Assembly: GCF_042186555.1 (NCBI RefSeq)
Contig: NC_133325.1
Location: 292,460,109 to 292,524,108 of the forward strand
From: Aquarana catesbeiana
Lineage: Eukaryota > Chordata > Amphibia > Anura > Ranidae
Direction of reading: 5' to 3'
Length of the DNA: 64,000 bases
Shown: piece after piece, positions 1 to 10,990 of the stretch
How positions within the stretch are numbered: position 1 is the first letter of the stretch
Layout of the letters: every line of letters begins with the position of its first letter
Position numbers and translations under genes: made by a program
The notes under the pieces: generated by a model
The model's database searches: none
The model's input: only the letters and a program-made list of their open reading frames with translations
What the model was told of the DNA's origin: nothing

Positions 1-2916
1 TGATTGCTATTGGAAGGGTTCTGAACAACAGTCTCGGTAAGAGATTCATTTTAATGGAATACAGTGTGCCAAAACCACGATGGGGGACTTTTAGCCCATG
101 ACAATAGATCTGCTGACAGCTTCCTATAAAGGGGGGGGGGTAATTGGCTTGGTACAGGGTCTGTATACTGCGGGTTAGAAAAATTCCCAAATATGGGAGT
201 TTATCTTGTTGCCATTTAAACTGAAACGATTTTTGGAGAAGTTTTACAGTCTGCGGTTCTAAAGCTAAATTTAGGGCTTCAGATTTGGAATGATTTATCG
301 TGAGACCTGAGAAAGCGGTGAAGCGTCTTAAGACTCGATAGAGATTAGGAAGGGACGTGATCGGAGAGGAAAGGAACATTAGAATATCATCGGCGAACAG
401 AGAGCATTTCTGCTCCCCGTCTCCGCAGCATATACCTTTTATGTCTTGGTGATTTCTAAGCTTTATTGCTAGGGGTTCTAATGCTAAAATAAATAAAATA
501 GGAGATAGGGGGCACCCTTGTCTCGTTCCCCTGTGTATATTTATTGTGTGAGATTTGTAGCCTTTTATCTGGATTTTGGCTGTGGGTGTGTTGTATAGTA
601 CTTGTAATATATTCAGAAAATGAGGCCCAAATCCATATCTTCTCAATGCGTAGTATATATACTCCCACGTTACCGAGTCGAACGCCTTACAAAGATCTAA
701 CGACAATAACATACCCTTCTGCGAGCCTAAATTGTCCCAGTTTGAGTTAAGTGCTGCAATGATATCTATCGCTTGTCGGGTTTGGTCCGGGGCCTGTCTA
801 TTGGGAACAAATCCCACTTGGTCGGGATGGATATATTTGGCTAGAAAGGAGTTCATTCTGGTCGCTAAAACTTTGGTCATTAGTTTGAGGTCCACATTAA
901 TGAGCGATATCGGGCGATAGTTTGCAGGATTCCCATGATCCTTTCCCAGTTTAGGGATTACTTGGGTGAGGGCCTCATTTTCATGCATAGATAGGGGGTT
1001 GCCTTTCTGTATCGCATTGAAAAAGGAACACAAATGAGGAGTCAGTATGGCTGCAAATTTTCTATAATAGTGGCCCGTAAAGCCGTCTGGGCCGGGTGCA
1101 TTTGTGGGGTTCAGACACTTAATGGCTGCTAATATTTCTCCCTCAGTGAAGTCTGCTTCAATTAATTCTGTGTGTTCTTGTTCTAGTTTTGGTAAGGGAA
1201 TGTCATTGAAAAATTCATCTGCTCGGTTTTTGGGAAATGGGGTTAGTTTATTATATAGATCAGTAAAGAAACTTGAAAATTCTTGGAGTATCACTTGGGG
1301 GTTTTGGGTAATTTTCCCATCTCGAGTACGCAGTCTCGGCATTGCAGGGTTAAATGGTCGTGGGGTTAGTTTTCTAGCTAAAAGTGTGGTAGGTTTATCT
1401 CCCTTGGTATAATAACGATGTCTAGACCAGCATAGAAATTTCTCTGCTTTGGTTGTTAGACTAAGATTTAGTGCAATTCTAGCTGTGTCTATTTTATGTC
1501 GCAGGTCCAGATGAGGGTTAGATTTTTGTTCCTGAACTATTTTATGTAGCTCATCTTCCTGTTGTTGGATTTTTTGTGCATCATCCCTTTTTTTCCTAGA
1601 GGCCACTTAAATCAATTTGCCATGAATGGTGGCTTTATGTGCCGCCCAATTAATACTTGGGGACGTGTCATTAGCTCGATTAACTGTAGAATATTGTTGT
1701 ATAGCCTTCTCTATCTCAGTGTATATAATGGGATCATTAAGTAATGACGCGTTAAGTCGCCACATTCAGGGTTTTGGTCTCTTCCATAAATCAGTTAATG
1801 CCATTAGCACTAATGAGTGATCTGACCATGAGCTAGGTACTATTTTGACTGATTCAATTGAGGGTAAAAGTGAAGATTGTGTTAGTAAATGGTCTATGCG
1901 CGAATACGTTTTATGGACCTGAGAATAATGGTGTAACTCAGACATGACCGTTAGGCCAGACTGGCCGTCTTGTAGTTCAGAAAATCCAATCAACATTATC
2001 ACAATCAGCATAGACTCTTCTTCACACAACAGCAGAGTTAATTAACACAAATAACAATGGGGATCTAATGACTGTTAGATCCCATAGTAAACTTATTTAC
2101 AATACACATTTTTAGCAGACAATAGACAGACAGGTGTTGGAATTACATCAGCATTTCCTAACAGTATCTGTCCCAGCATTATGAATCAGCCACTATTCCA
2201 ATATGGCAAATCCAGGTCCCCAGACATACAGCTCACAAATAACACCGTTCCCCCAAATGCAAGGGCCCCCGATCGATCGGCAAGAGGCTAGCATACAGTT
2301 CCCTCCAAAAGTCTCTCTACCGGCTAGGTCTGTCACAAATGGGTATAATCTCTGGTAGTGGGATGGGAATCCCTCCAAGTGTCTATGAGATCATAGGAAT
2401 GTAGAGTCCGGGCCAGTTTGATTCCCTGTTTGGGAGTATGTTTCAGAATAGGTTTATGTACATTGGTCCTATCAAGGGCTTGATCTAAGGAGACATTGCT
2501 GTCACCCCCCATTATTACTTGGCCTTGTACATGAGGCATCAGTGTTTGTAGCATAGTTTCGAAAAAAGTTACCTGACCCATGTTGGGGGCGTAATATGAA
2601 ATGAGAGTGATAGCATTGTCATTTACTTTCCCCGCTACCATGACATACCTCCCCTCCTTGTCTCTGATGACTGTTGAGGGGGTAAATGGTATCCTCTTTG
2701 CAATGCAAATCGCTACTCCTCTTTTTTTATCTATCTAGCATTCAGATATTTAGGAGCTGAAGTGCATGAAAAATGCGTTTTCTGAAGGAGCAGAAAATTT
2801 ACATTCAGTTTATGGTAGTCAAGAAAGGCTTTAGCACGTTTTGTGAGGGAATTTAGGCCTTGAACATTATGTGTTAATACATGAGTGTGTGAATGGGACA
2901 ACTGAGATTTTAGCAT
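1..2916 (-). pseudogene. L1 ORF2 (endonuclease + reverse transcriptase), degenerate
   Basis: The N-terminal apurinic-like endonuclease begins near 2916 with the typical HNVQGLNS motif, continues with GGDSNVSLD (about 2515-2490) and ends with YSRIDHLL and SDHS (1905-1820). The reverse transcriptase follows: PGPDG near 1095, NYRPISL near 910, a GTRQGCPLSP block near 530-500 and the catalytic FADDIL near 400-380. The last residues at position 1 lie in the C-terminal region, so the gene is cut by the window edge. Damage includes a stop and frameshift near 2730, a frameshift near 1600 and the LTR insertion. With the LTR and one target copy removed, RDYTH reads straight into YSQVHKTYSRID, which confirms the frame. 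Confidence 0.88.
1932..2337. mobile_element. Solo LTR, 406 bp, 5-bp target duplication
   Basis: The block starts TGTAAC and ends GTCACA, the TG...CA ends of a long terminal repeat, and is flanked by the direct repeat AATGG (1927-1931 and 2338-2342). It interrupts the endonuclease domain of the surrounding L1 ORF2. Deleting it plus one AATGG restores an open frame across the junction, which fixes both ends to the base. No internal gag or pol sequence is present, so it is a solo LTR left by recombination. The orientation is unclear because both strands read TG...CA and no convincing polyadenylation signal decides it. Superfamily not identified. Confidence 0.85.
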
Positions 2917-3274
2917 TATGGTTTGGCAGACTGTACTTGCCTGTTGTAGATGGTCATCCTAATTCTCGAGTAGGAGGTGTTTCGGTGGGCTTCTTCAAAT
3001 TTCAGAAGTAGGGGTGCACTCAAGGAAAAAAAGAAGACAAAAGAAAGAAGAAAAGAGAAATCAATGCCTTGAACATTATGTGTTAATACATGAGTGTGTG
3101 AATGGGACAACTGAGATTTTAGCATTATGGTTTGGCAGACTGTACTTGCCTGTTGTAGATGGTCATCCTAATTCTCGAGTAGGAGGTGTTTCGGTGGGCT
3201 TCTTCAAATTTCAGAAGTAGGGGTGCACTCAAGGAAAAAAAGAAGACAAAAGAAAGAAGAAAAGAGAAATCAAT
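2857..3274. repeat. Perfect 209-bp tandem duplication at L1 ORF2 start
   Basis: Bases 2857-3065 recur as 3066-3274 with no difference that I can see. The unit contains the first codons of ORF2 (the peptide MLKSQLSHSHTHVLTHNVQG occurs from 2916 and again from 3125 on the minus strand) and a purine-rich stretch upstream. An exact repeat within an otherwise decayed element points to a recent tandem duplication, replication slippage or an assembly duplication. Confidence 0.9.
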
Positions 3275-3872
3275 GTTGGGATAAGATGAACTGGACCAGT
3301 GTCCACCTGTCACCTCAGAAATAAGGTACATAAAAAACTGATTTATCAACATGAACATATTCGTAATGGTCCCAAAGACTATGGTCTCCACTAAGTAGGG
3401 TGAGGTTGTCTCCATCCAGGCGATGAAGACAAGCTCGTCAAGAAGTGGCATGCGTTTTCGCCTCGGCTCTTTCCGTATAAAACATTGTAGTGGTAGAGAG
3501 GGGAGTCAGGTAAGTCTAGCTGACTTAATCTATTACAGTCCCTCAAGTCCAACTGAACAAAGCTAGATTAGTCTAGATTGGGGGGTTCAGGATTTACTAT
3601 ATCTAAGTAAACATGCTAGAAAACAACAAATGAACATAAGTAGAACAGCTCTAATCTCTCAGTATCGAGAGGGGGGTTTTATCCCTCAAGGAGTTAGGCA
3701 GTCATTTTGGCGTCCTGAAGACGAATAAAACTGGCTGAAATATAGCTAACAGAGTGAGTTCCAGACTGCTGAAGGGGAATCCCATATGGATTTACGGTGA
3801 TATCAATTATTACTGTGTGGTGGATACTTCTCCTAAAAATAGAAAATAGAAAAAGGGGGCTCATCTCCATCC
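3275..3872 (-). other. L1 inter-ORF region
   Basis: Between ORF1 and ORF2 of the L1 copy. Short open stretches exist but none resembles a known domain. I see no separate insertion with recognisable ends here. Confidence 0.45.
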
Positions 3873-4235
3873 TCATCCGTCCCGTCCAGCTGCTGGGTGT
3901 CGCCTTCTAGAAGAATATCGCTGATGTTGTTCCCAGAGGGGCAAAATTGGGTGATCCGTTTCCTGTTGTGTTTTGGGGGCTGATGAGTCCCTGAATATCA
4001 AACCAAGGCCCAAGAGGATATCTTCTCCATCCAGAAAATTTGCAAAGGAGTATGTTTTTCCCTTGAAGGAAAACGATAGTCGAAATGGGAACGACCACCG
4101 ATATTTGATTTGGTGATTGGTGAGCTGCGCCAATAATGGTTTCAGGGCCCGTCGTTTTTGGATAGTCAATTGCGAAATGTCCGTGAAAATTTGTATAGGG
4201 TGGCCCAAGAGGTTAATATAGCCCGGGCTGTAGAC
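3873..4235 (-). pseudogene. L1 ORF1, C-terminal part
   Basis: This encodes GHPIQIFTDIS followed by TIQKRRALKPLL and the tail ...GEDILLGLGL, the C-terminal nucleic-acid-binding domain of L1 ORF1 proteins. It continues the N-terminal part at 7518-8153: FYRIKEQMS in that part should join directly to VYSPGY here. The two halves are separated by about 3.3 kb of CR1 LINE. ORF1 proteins coat the L1 RNA and act as chaperones in the ribonucleoprotein particle. The fragment is not functional. Confidence 0.8.
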
Positions 4236-4321
4236 ATTATTACATAGTTACATAGTAGGTGAGGTTGAAAAAAGACACAAGTCCATCAAGTCCAACCTAT
4301 GTGTGTGATTATGTGTCAGTA

Positions 4322-7226
4322 TTACATTACATATCCCTGTATATTGCGGTAATTCAGGTGATTATCTAATAGTTTCTTGAAGCTATCAATGCTCCCCGCT
4401 GAGACCACCGCCTGTGGAAGGGAATTCCACATCCTTGCCGCTCTTACAGTAAAGAACCCTCTATGTAGTTTAAGGTTAAACCTCTTTTCTTCTAATTGTA
4501 ATGAGTGGCCACGAGTCTTATTAAACTCTCTTCTGCGAAAAAGTTTTATCCCTATTGTGGGGTCACCAGTACAGTATTTGTAAATTGAAATCATATCCCC
4601 TCTCAAGCGTCTCTTCTCCAGAGAGAATAAGTTCAGTGCTCGCAACCTTTCCTCATAACTAAGATCCTCCAGACCCTTTATTAGCTTTGTTGCCCTTCTT
4701 TGTACTCGCTCCATTTCCAGTACGTCCCTCCTGAGGACTGGTGCCCAGAACTGGACAGCATACTCCAGGTGCGGCCGGACCAGAGTCTTGTAGAGCGGGA
4801 GAATTATCGTTTTATCTCTGCATTTGATCCCCCTTTTAATGCATGCCAATATTCTGTTTGCTTTATTAGCAGCAGCTTGGCATTGCATGCCATTGCTGAG
4901 CCTATCATCTACTAGGACCCCCAGGTCCTTTTCCATCCTAGATTCCCCCAGAGGTTCTCCCCCCAGTGTATAGATTGCATTCATATTTTTGCCACCCAAA
5001 TGCATTATTTTACATTTTTCTACATTGAACCTCATTTGCCATGTAGTCGCCCACCCCATTAATTTGTTCAGGTCTTTTTGCAAGATTTCCACATCCTGCG
5101 GAGAAGTTATTGCCCTGCTTAGCTTAGTATCATCGGCAAATACAGAGATTGAACTGTTTATCCCATCCTCCAGGTCGTTTATGAACAAATTAAATAGGAT
5201 TGGTCCCAGCACAGAACCCTGGGGAACCCCACTACCCACCCCTGACCATTCTGAGTACTCCCCATTTATCACCACCCTCTGAACACGCCCTTGTAGCCAG
5301 TTTTCAATCCATGTACTCACCCTATGGTCCATGCCAACATACCTTATTTTGTACAGTAAACGTTTATGGGGAACTGTGTCAAATGCTTTTGCAAAATCCA
5401 GATACACCACGTCTACGGGCCTTCCTTTATCTAGATGGCAACTCACCTCCTCATAGAAGGTTAATAGATTGGTTTGGCAAGAACGATTCTTCATGAATCC
5501 ATGCTGATTACTGCTAATGATATCATTCTTATTACTAAAATCTTGTATATAGTTCCTTATCATCCCCTCCAAGAGTTTACATACTATTGATGTTAGGCTA
5601 ACTGGTCTGTAATTCCCAGGGATGTTTTTTGGGCCCTTTTTAAATATTGGTGCTACATTGGCTTTTCTCCAATCAGCTGGTACCATTCCAGTCAATAGAC
5701 TGTCTGTAAAAATTAGGAACAACAGTCTGGCAATCACCTGACTGAGTTCCCTAAGTACCCTCGGATGCAAGCCATCTGGTCCCGGTGATTTATTAATGTT
5801 AAGTTTCTCAAGTCTAATTTTAATTCCGTCCTCTGTTAACCATGTAGGTGCTTCCTGTGTTGTGTCATGAGGATAAACACTGCAGTTTTGGTTACTGAAG
5901 CCCCCCGATTCACTTGTGAAGACTGAGGAGAAGAATAAATTCAATACCTTTGCCATCTCCCCATCCTTTGTAACCAGATGTCCTTCCTCATTCTTTATGG
6001 GGCCAATATGGTCTGTCCTTAACTTTTTTACTTCCTCCGCTATGTGTCTTTCATGTTCTATCTTAGCCTTCCTAATTGCACCCTTACATTTCTTATTGCA
6101 TTCTTTATAAATTCTGAATGCTGAGGATGATCCCTCAACCTTGTATTTTTTGAAGGCCTTCTCCTTTGCTTTTATATGCATTTTTACATTGGAGTTAAGC
6201 CATCCAGGATGTTTGTTCGCTCTTTTAAATTTAATACCCAATGGGATACATTGGCTAATGCCCTTATTTAATATGCTCTTAAAGCAAACCCATCTCTCCT
6301 CCGTATTCTTTGTTCCTAATATTTTATCCCAATTTATGCCTTTTAGCAAGGTTTGTAGTTTAGGGAAGTTGGCTCTTTTGAAATTCAGTGTCTTTGTGTT
6401 CACTTCATGTTTCCTATTTGTGTGATTTATACTGAAACCTGTGATCGCTGTTACCTAAATTGCCCCGTATTTCCACATCTGTTATCAGGTCTGTATTGTT
6501 GGTAATCAGTAGATCTAGTAATGTTTTATTTCTAGTTGGTGCATCTACCATCTGACCCATAAAATTGTCCTGCAAGACACTAAGGAACTGGCGAGCCTTA
6601 AATGAATGCGCGGTTCCCTCCGCCCAGTCTATGTCTGGATAATTAAAATCCCCCATTATGATAACACTTCCCATCCTTGCTGCTAATCCAATTTGTGATA
6701 GGAGATCCGTCTCCACTTCCTCCCTCAGGTTAGGGGGCCTATAGCATACTCCCAGTATTATTTTCCCCTTAGCTTCAACCCTTTGGAGCTCTACCCATAA
6801 AGATTCCACCTCCTCCCTAGCCCCCTCAGTGATGTCATCTCTCACATTCACTTGTACATTATTCTTGATATATAGGCATACCCCTCCCCCTTTTTTACCC
6901 TCTCTATCCTTGCGGTATAGGGTATACCCTTGAATGTTTGCCAGCCAATCATGAGAGCTGTTGAACCAGGTCTCTGAAATTCCCACAAAATCCAAATCCT
7001 CCTTGTACAACAGTATCTATAGTTCACCCATCTTGTCTGCCATGCTCCTGGCATTGGTGAACATGCCACATAGTTTAGACCGGTCGCATATTGTCCTCGT
7101 ATTGGGTGGTTCAAGATTGCAACTAGGACTTGCTACTATACTCACCTTGTGTTTTTGTGCTTTGGTTAACCTACCACTAACGCCCCCAATACTACCCTCT
7201 GGAATATCTTCCGCGCTGGCTATCAC
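4322..7226 (-). pseudogene. CR1 ORF2: endonuclease + reverse transcriptase
   Basis: The endonuclease part (7226-6414) shows NARSMADKM, DFVGISETWF, GGGVCLYI, GVCYRPP, GDFNYPDIDW and GNSDH. One in-frame TAG follows KMGEL near 7018. A single frameshift near 6430, just after GNSDH, leads into an uninterrupted 693-codon frame (6403-4322) with PGPDGLHPRVL, NYRPVSL, AFDTVPH, GVPQGSVLGP and the catalytic ISVFADDTKL. The C-terminus (RMWNSLPQAVV) is complete. The enzyme nicks target DNA and copies CR1 RNA into it. Only two disabling lesions in about 2.9 kb mean this copy is younger than the L1 around it. Confidence 0.9.
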
Positions 7227-7252
7227 TGTCTCTGGACCCTCCCCCCCATCGC

Positions 7253-7516
7253 CTAGTTTAAAAACCCCTCTAACTTTTTGACCATCTTCATTCCCAGCAG
7301 ATCTGCACCCTCCTCATTTAGGTGCAGTCCGTCCCTTCTATAGTACCGGTTACCGACTGAGAAGTCGGCCCAGTCCTCCAGGAACCCAAACCCCTCCTTA
7401 CTACACCAGCTCTTCAGCCACTTGTTTACTTCCCTAATCTCCCTCTGCCTTTCTGGTGTGGCTCGATGTACCGGTAGTATTCCTGAGAACACTACCTTGG
7501 AGGTCCTTTTCCTCAA
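7253..7516 (-). pseudogene. CR1 ORF1 fragment, SGNH-esterase-like
   Basis: The frame encodes KVVFSGILPV, then WADFSVGN, then YRRDGLHLNEEGADLLG. ORF1 proteins of CR1 and related LINEs carry an SGNH/GDSL esterase domain, and the DGLHLN segment matches the C-terminal block that holds the catalytic Asp-His pair in that family. The N-terminal part with the catalytic Ser is missing because the element is 5'-truncated. It ends 27 bp before the ORF2 frame. Confidence 0.7.
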
Positions 7517-7517
7517 T

Positions 7518-8153
7518 TTAGCTCATTTGTTCTTTGATTCTGTAGAAATGCGGGTTAACTATGACATCTCTAGGAGGGCCATCTTGTCTTGGAGCCATCA
7601 AAGCTCGGTGTACTCTATCAATTTCCATGTGCTGTGGGGAAATATCTGGGATCAAATCTTGCATGAGGGTATGTACTGCATCTTCTAGGTCAGTAACCGC
7701 CTCTGGTAGACCGCAAATTCGGAAATTATAGCGTCTGGATCTATTTTCCTGATCTTCAATTTTGGCGTTGGCTTGGTCTAATTGATCTTGCAATGAGGCT
7801 ATCATACTTGAATTCTGATTTACCCTCCACACTGTGCCATCCATTTTGGATTCAATAGTGTCCAGTCTATCTCCTATATCATTAAAGTCATGTTTCATTT
7901 CTGCTGTAATTAATTGGCAAGCTTTAGTAAGTTCTTGCTGTAATAGTGCTGAGAAGCGAGCAAGGAGGACAGAATCCCCTGAATATGTTGCTGGAGGTGG
8001 GGGCTGTTGTTCACTCCCAATGCTGTTTTGGCTTAGTGCAAGCTCGGCTATTTCGGCCATATTCCTCTCCATGGAGGAAGCTGGGGAATCCGCGCCATCC
8101 ATTCCCCCCCTGATAAGTTTGGGAGGGGGAGAGAGAGAACCGCGGGGACCCAT
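7518..8153 (-). pseudogene. L1 ORF1, N-terminal part
   Basis: About 211 codons with a proline/serine-rich start, a heptad-like stretch (LLARFSALLQQELTKACQLI ... IESKMDG ... LQDQLDQANAKIEDQENRSR) and the RRM-like segment RRYNFRICGLPE, then DRVHRAL and VIVNPHFYRIKE. This is the coiled coil followed by the RNA-recognition domain of L1 ORF1. The frame ends where the CR1 LINE enters. A further upstream stretch at 8179-8445, in another frame, encodes KMASGRRTEADATKQVSG and may be the true N-terminus displaced by a frameshift. Confidence 0.8.
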
Positions 8154-8178
8154 CTTTCTGTAGCCTTGTGATATCCTC

Positions 8179-8445
8179 CTATGACTGGGAGGAGAAGGGG
8201 TCTCGCTCTCTATCCAGGCCAGCAGCCACAGTATTTTGAGGAGAGAGTCTTTGTGCAGGGGGGCCCTGATATCCCTGGGTCCCGCTCACCTGCTTTGTAG
8301 CATCTGCCTCCGTCCTCCGGCCCGATGCCATCTTGGATGGGGGAGTCCCTGCTGTAGCGTTCCCCGAACGGAATGAATAGCTGGAAGTCGGGGGTTTCTT
8401 TTTGGCTGTCCCCCTCCTCTCCGGTTCATAATGCGGTTCACTCAA
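8179..8445 (-). pseudogene. Possible upstream end of L1 ORF1
   Basis: An 88-codon frame, basic and proline/serine-rich, directly before the recognised ORF1 part and in a different frame. Its composition fits the disordered N-terminus of an L1 ORF1 protein, but no domain decides it. Confidence 0.35.
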
Positions 8446-9110
8446 GAGATTTCAGTCTGTGTGGCTTCCCTCTGGCTTATTCTGGCTTGGAAAGGCCAGC
8501 GGCCAACTCTCAGATGGAGGGGGGAGAAAGTGACCTGACATTTCCCATTAGCAATAATGACCTTTTTACATAGCAAAGTGGGAATGGGCCAGGTAAATAA
8601 AGGTGGCAACCAAGGGGACCTGAAATTATAAGTTGAAGCCAGCTCAAGGACCAAAGGTCTTTCGCCATCCCTCTGTGAGCCTCATCCCCTACCCACCCAG
8701 CCCAGCCACAGCTATTAACTTCCATTAAAGACTAACAAAGTAGTTTATGCTCTTCAGAAGTACTTTCTGCTTTTCAGAACTATGACATGACCTGTTTGAA
8801 TGAATCTGTGTGTCATGGTCTGGGGTCAGGCTCGGAGACCAGTAGCAATAGCAGTAGGGGGACTCTCACCAACCAGCAGGATTGGTATACAAGCAGGTAA
8901 CCCTGGAAAATAATGCAGGCTCACCTGAGGTGCGGAGTCTAAGTACTAACTGGTGTTCAGCAGAGCTCCTGATTATGGAGAATTTTTATGGAGGGTTTAG
9001 CTGCTTGTTAGTACCAGGTCACGGTCCTCAGGATCATACCACCAGAAGCTGAACAAGCAGGTAATTGCAATGTACATAGATCACCCAGAGGGAAATTTTT
9101 TTCTCAACAA
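8446..9110. other. L1 5' leader and unassigned spacer
   Basis: 8446-8730 is probably the 5' leader of the minus-strand L1. From about 8731 to 9110 I see no coding potential, no terminal inverted repeats and no simple repeat. Confidence 0.3.
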
Positions 9111-9229
9111 ATGTGGAGTTACACTTTAAATCAGGAAGGTCATGGGAGGAACAAAGAGTTCAAGGTTCAAGACAAACAAGGTTCAAAGCAGGATCATTCA
9201 AGTAATTGTCTGGGGAACTTTCCAGCATT

Positions 9230-9300
9230 CCAGGTGGCTCAGCAAGAAGAGATATTGCCTGACACAGCAGAGGTTCTGGGTTCAAACTGTGGTCTTAAAG
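9230..9300 (+). mobile_element. tRNA-derived SINE-like head
   Basis: TGGCTCAGCAAG at 9235-9246 resembles a Pol III A box and GGGTTCAAACT at 9278-9288 resembles a B box, spaced about 43 bp, the arrangement of a tRNA-derived SINE promoter. The segment does not fold into a full tRNA and has no clear anticodon arm. The body and tail of the SINE, if any, are not evident. Confidence 0.4.
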
Positions 9301-9399
9301 TGGAACCAACATGCCCAAGTTGTATTGAAAGATAAAATTCTATCTTGCGAAACATGGAATAATTCTTCCATTCTGTTCATTTACTAATGTACCAATCTC

Positions 9400-10990
9400 A
9401 AATGCTTGAGGATTGTGTAACTAACAGGCTAGCACACACATCCTGGCAGCATTTAACCGCTAAGCACTTTTTGTAGTTCCACAGCAATTTATCATTCCCA
9501 TGTAACAAATATTGGAGTGGAGTGAAGGCTATAGAATCTTCTGTTACTTGGAGGACTGTGTCATGGACCTTTCATCAATATTCAAAGATATGTGGACAGT
9601 TCCACCATATATGAAGAAAGGATCTCTGTTCTTCAAGATAAAACCAACACAGGTCCAAAACCATGGGTGCAATCCTATGAAATAGTGTAGGCACTTTGTA
9701 CCATAAGGCTTTTGTGAACCAAGAGGGTTACTCATTGCCAGGCTTCATCCTCCAGTGAACATTCCAAATGTGTTTTCCATGCCTGGCAGGCTGGTCTCTC
9801 ACCAGGTGGAATGTTGAGCATAACATGTTAATAACATGTTTTTGAGGGGCCTGTCTGGAACAAATAGCCTCAAACAGCTATAATGGTCTGCTACATGCCT
9901 GCTTCTGAGTTGGAGACAGTAGAAAGTGCCTTACCTGAAAATATGTCCAGAAAGACATGGGTGTCTCCTCGAATCGATTCAGTAAAACTGATATTTCATA
10001 AAAATGCCTCTATGAAAAAAGTGATGAGCCAGAGGCAGATGTTGGGCCACTGGGGCTGAGCAATTCAGCACAGTCGCCTCTATCAACAGTTGCCTCTATC
10101 AACGGCATTACAGAAATCAAAGTCTTCTAGTACCATGACCTCACCCCTGGCAGATGCAGTACCTACCTTGCAGGTAGCATGGACTAACCAGTCCACAACC
10201 CTTGCCAGATGTGAAGCCCAATAGTATTTTTGCATATTAGGGAGACCTTTTCCTCCCTTAGATTTTCGGGAGCGATAAATGAGCCAGATTGATCCGTTGA
10301 CTCTTATTCCGCCATAGAAAAACTTGAAACATCCTATTCAAGGCAGAGAAAAACTAGTTTGGTAAGAAGATATGGATTGTTAGCATCACATTTAAAACAT
10401 TAGGTAAGATGCTCATTTTCAACACTGCTGCTCTGCCAAACCAAGACAGAGGTTTAAAGGGGTTTTCTGGCCGTTTTTTTTTTTTTTAAAGTCAGCAGCT
10501 ACAAACACTGTAGCTGCTGACTTTTAATAAGGATACTTACCTGTCCAGCGAGCCCGCGATGTCTCCGGCCGATCCGTCCACACATGTCCCAGAAGACAAT
10601 GGGGCTGCTCGCTGAGGAGGAGGAATTTAAGACTGCCTAGCAACAGGGGTTTCTGGTGAGTAAAATTTTTTTTATATATTTTTTTATATTTTTTTAAGCA
10701 TGTTAATGTAATTTTTTTTTTATAGGGTGGCCCTCCACTTTAAGATTCTAAGACTGGAGATCTTTAGAAATCCTTACCTGGGGCGTAAAAATTCCACATA
10801 AATGGATTGGCTGGGTCAGATGGAGTTCAATATCCAAATATGTGATGGCGTTCTGTTTCCAAGTAAATGGGAACTGTTGTTTATAATAAGTGATCTCTTC
10901 TGCCAAGGAAATGCCAATGTATAGGATTTTTATTAGGTAATTTTAAAATTTGAGAAAGAGGCAAATTACTCCAGGGCCCCCAGTACCTGT
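9400..10990 (-). pseudogene. Second L1 fragment: ORF2 C-terminal part
   Basis: Minus-strand translation gives, in order, FPFTWKQNAITYLDIELH (near 10880), then LSWFGRAAVLKMSILPN (near 10450-10400), KGGKGLPNMQKYYWASHLAR (near 10260-10190) and HRIAPMVLDLCWFYL ... FLHIWWNCP (near 9680-9590). This is the familiar C-terminal third of L1 ORF2, including the Cys/His-like WWxCP block. Several stops and shifts are present. A TTAA-flanked MITE splits it. The fragment points the same way as the L1 at 1-8730 but cannot be the same copy, because that copy's 5' end lies in between. Confidence 0.8.
10454..10743. mobile_element. TTAA-flanked MITE inside L1 ORF2
   Basis: The block starts TTAAAGGGG and ends CCACTTTAA, with TTAA at 10454-10457 and 10740-10743. 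Inside are a hairpin (GTCAGCAGCTAC ... GTAGCTGCTGAC, about 10492-10525) and two T-rich tracts. On the minus strand, removing the block with one TTAA joins L1 codons as NLKPLSWFGRAAV in one frame, so the insertion site is exact. TTAA targets are used by piggyBac and some Kolobok elements; which one mobilised it is unknown. Confidence 0.75.

Larger units (their letters stand above)
4236..7527 (-). mobile_element. CR1-clade LINE, 5'-truncated, inside L1 ORF1
   Basis: Minus-strand element with the end of an ORF1 esterase-like domain, a nearly complete ORF2 and a short 3' tail that ends in repeated CTATGTAA words, as in CR1 elements, which lack a poly-A tail and end in short tandem repeats. The 3' end lies near 4236. 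The 5' end is near 7517-7530, inside ORF1, so the copy is 5'-truncated, the usual result of incomplete target-primed reverse transcription. The insertion splits the L1 ORF1 between FYRIKEQMS and VYSPGY. The exact target duplication is unresolved; a short AATG is possible. Confidence 0.85.
1..8730 (-). mobile_element. L1-clade LINE, 5' part, nested insertions inside
   Basis: A non-LTR retrotransposon lies on the minus strand. Reading from high to low coordinates it has a 5' leader (about 8730-8446), ORF1 (coiled coil then RNA-binding domain), an inter-ORF stretch (about 3872-3126) and ORF2 (endonuclease then reverse transcriptase). It leaves the window at position 1 inside ORF2. The order and motifs match the L1 clade as found in amphibians and fish; I cannot separate L1 proper from Tx1-type relatives. 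It is dead: stops and frameshifts are spread through it, ORF1 is split by a CR1 LINE and the endonuclease by a solo LTR. The leader boundary near 8730 is approximate. Confidence 0.85.

Noticed and set aside
9230..9300. Functional tRNA gene
   Set aside because: A-box and B-box-like words exist but no cloverleaf or anticodon stem can be drawn.
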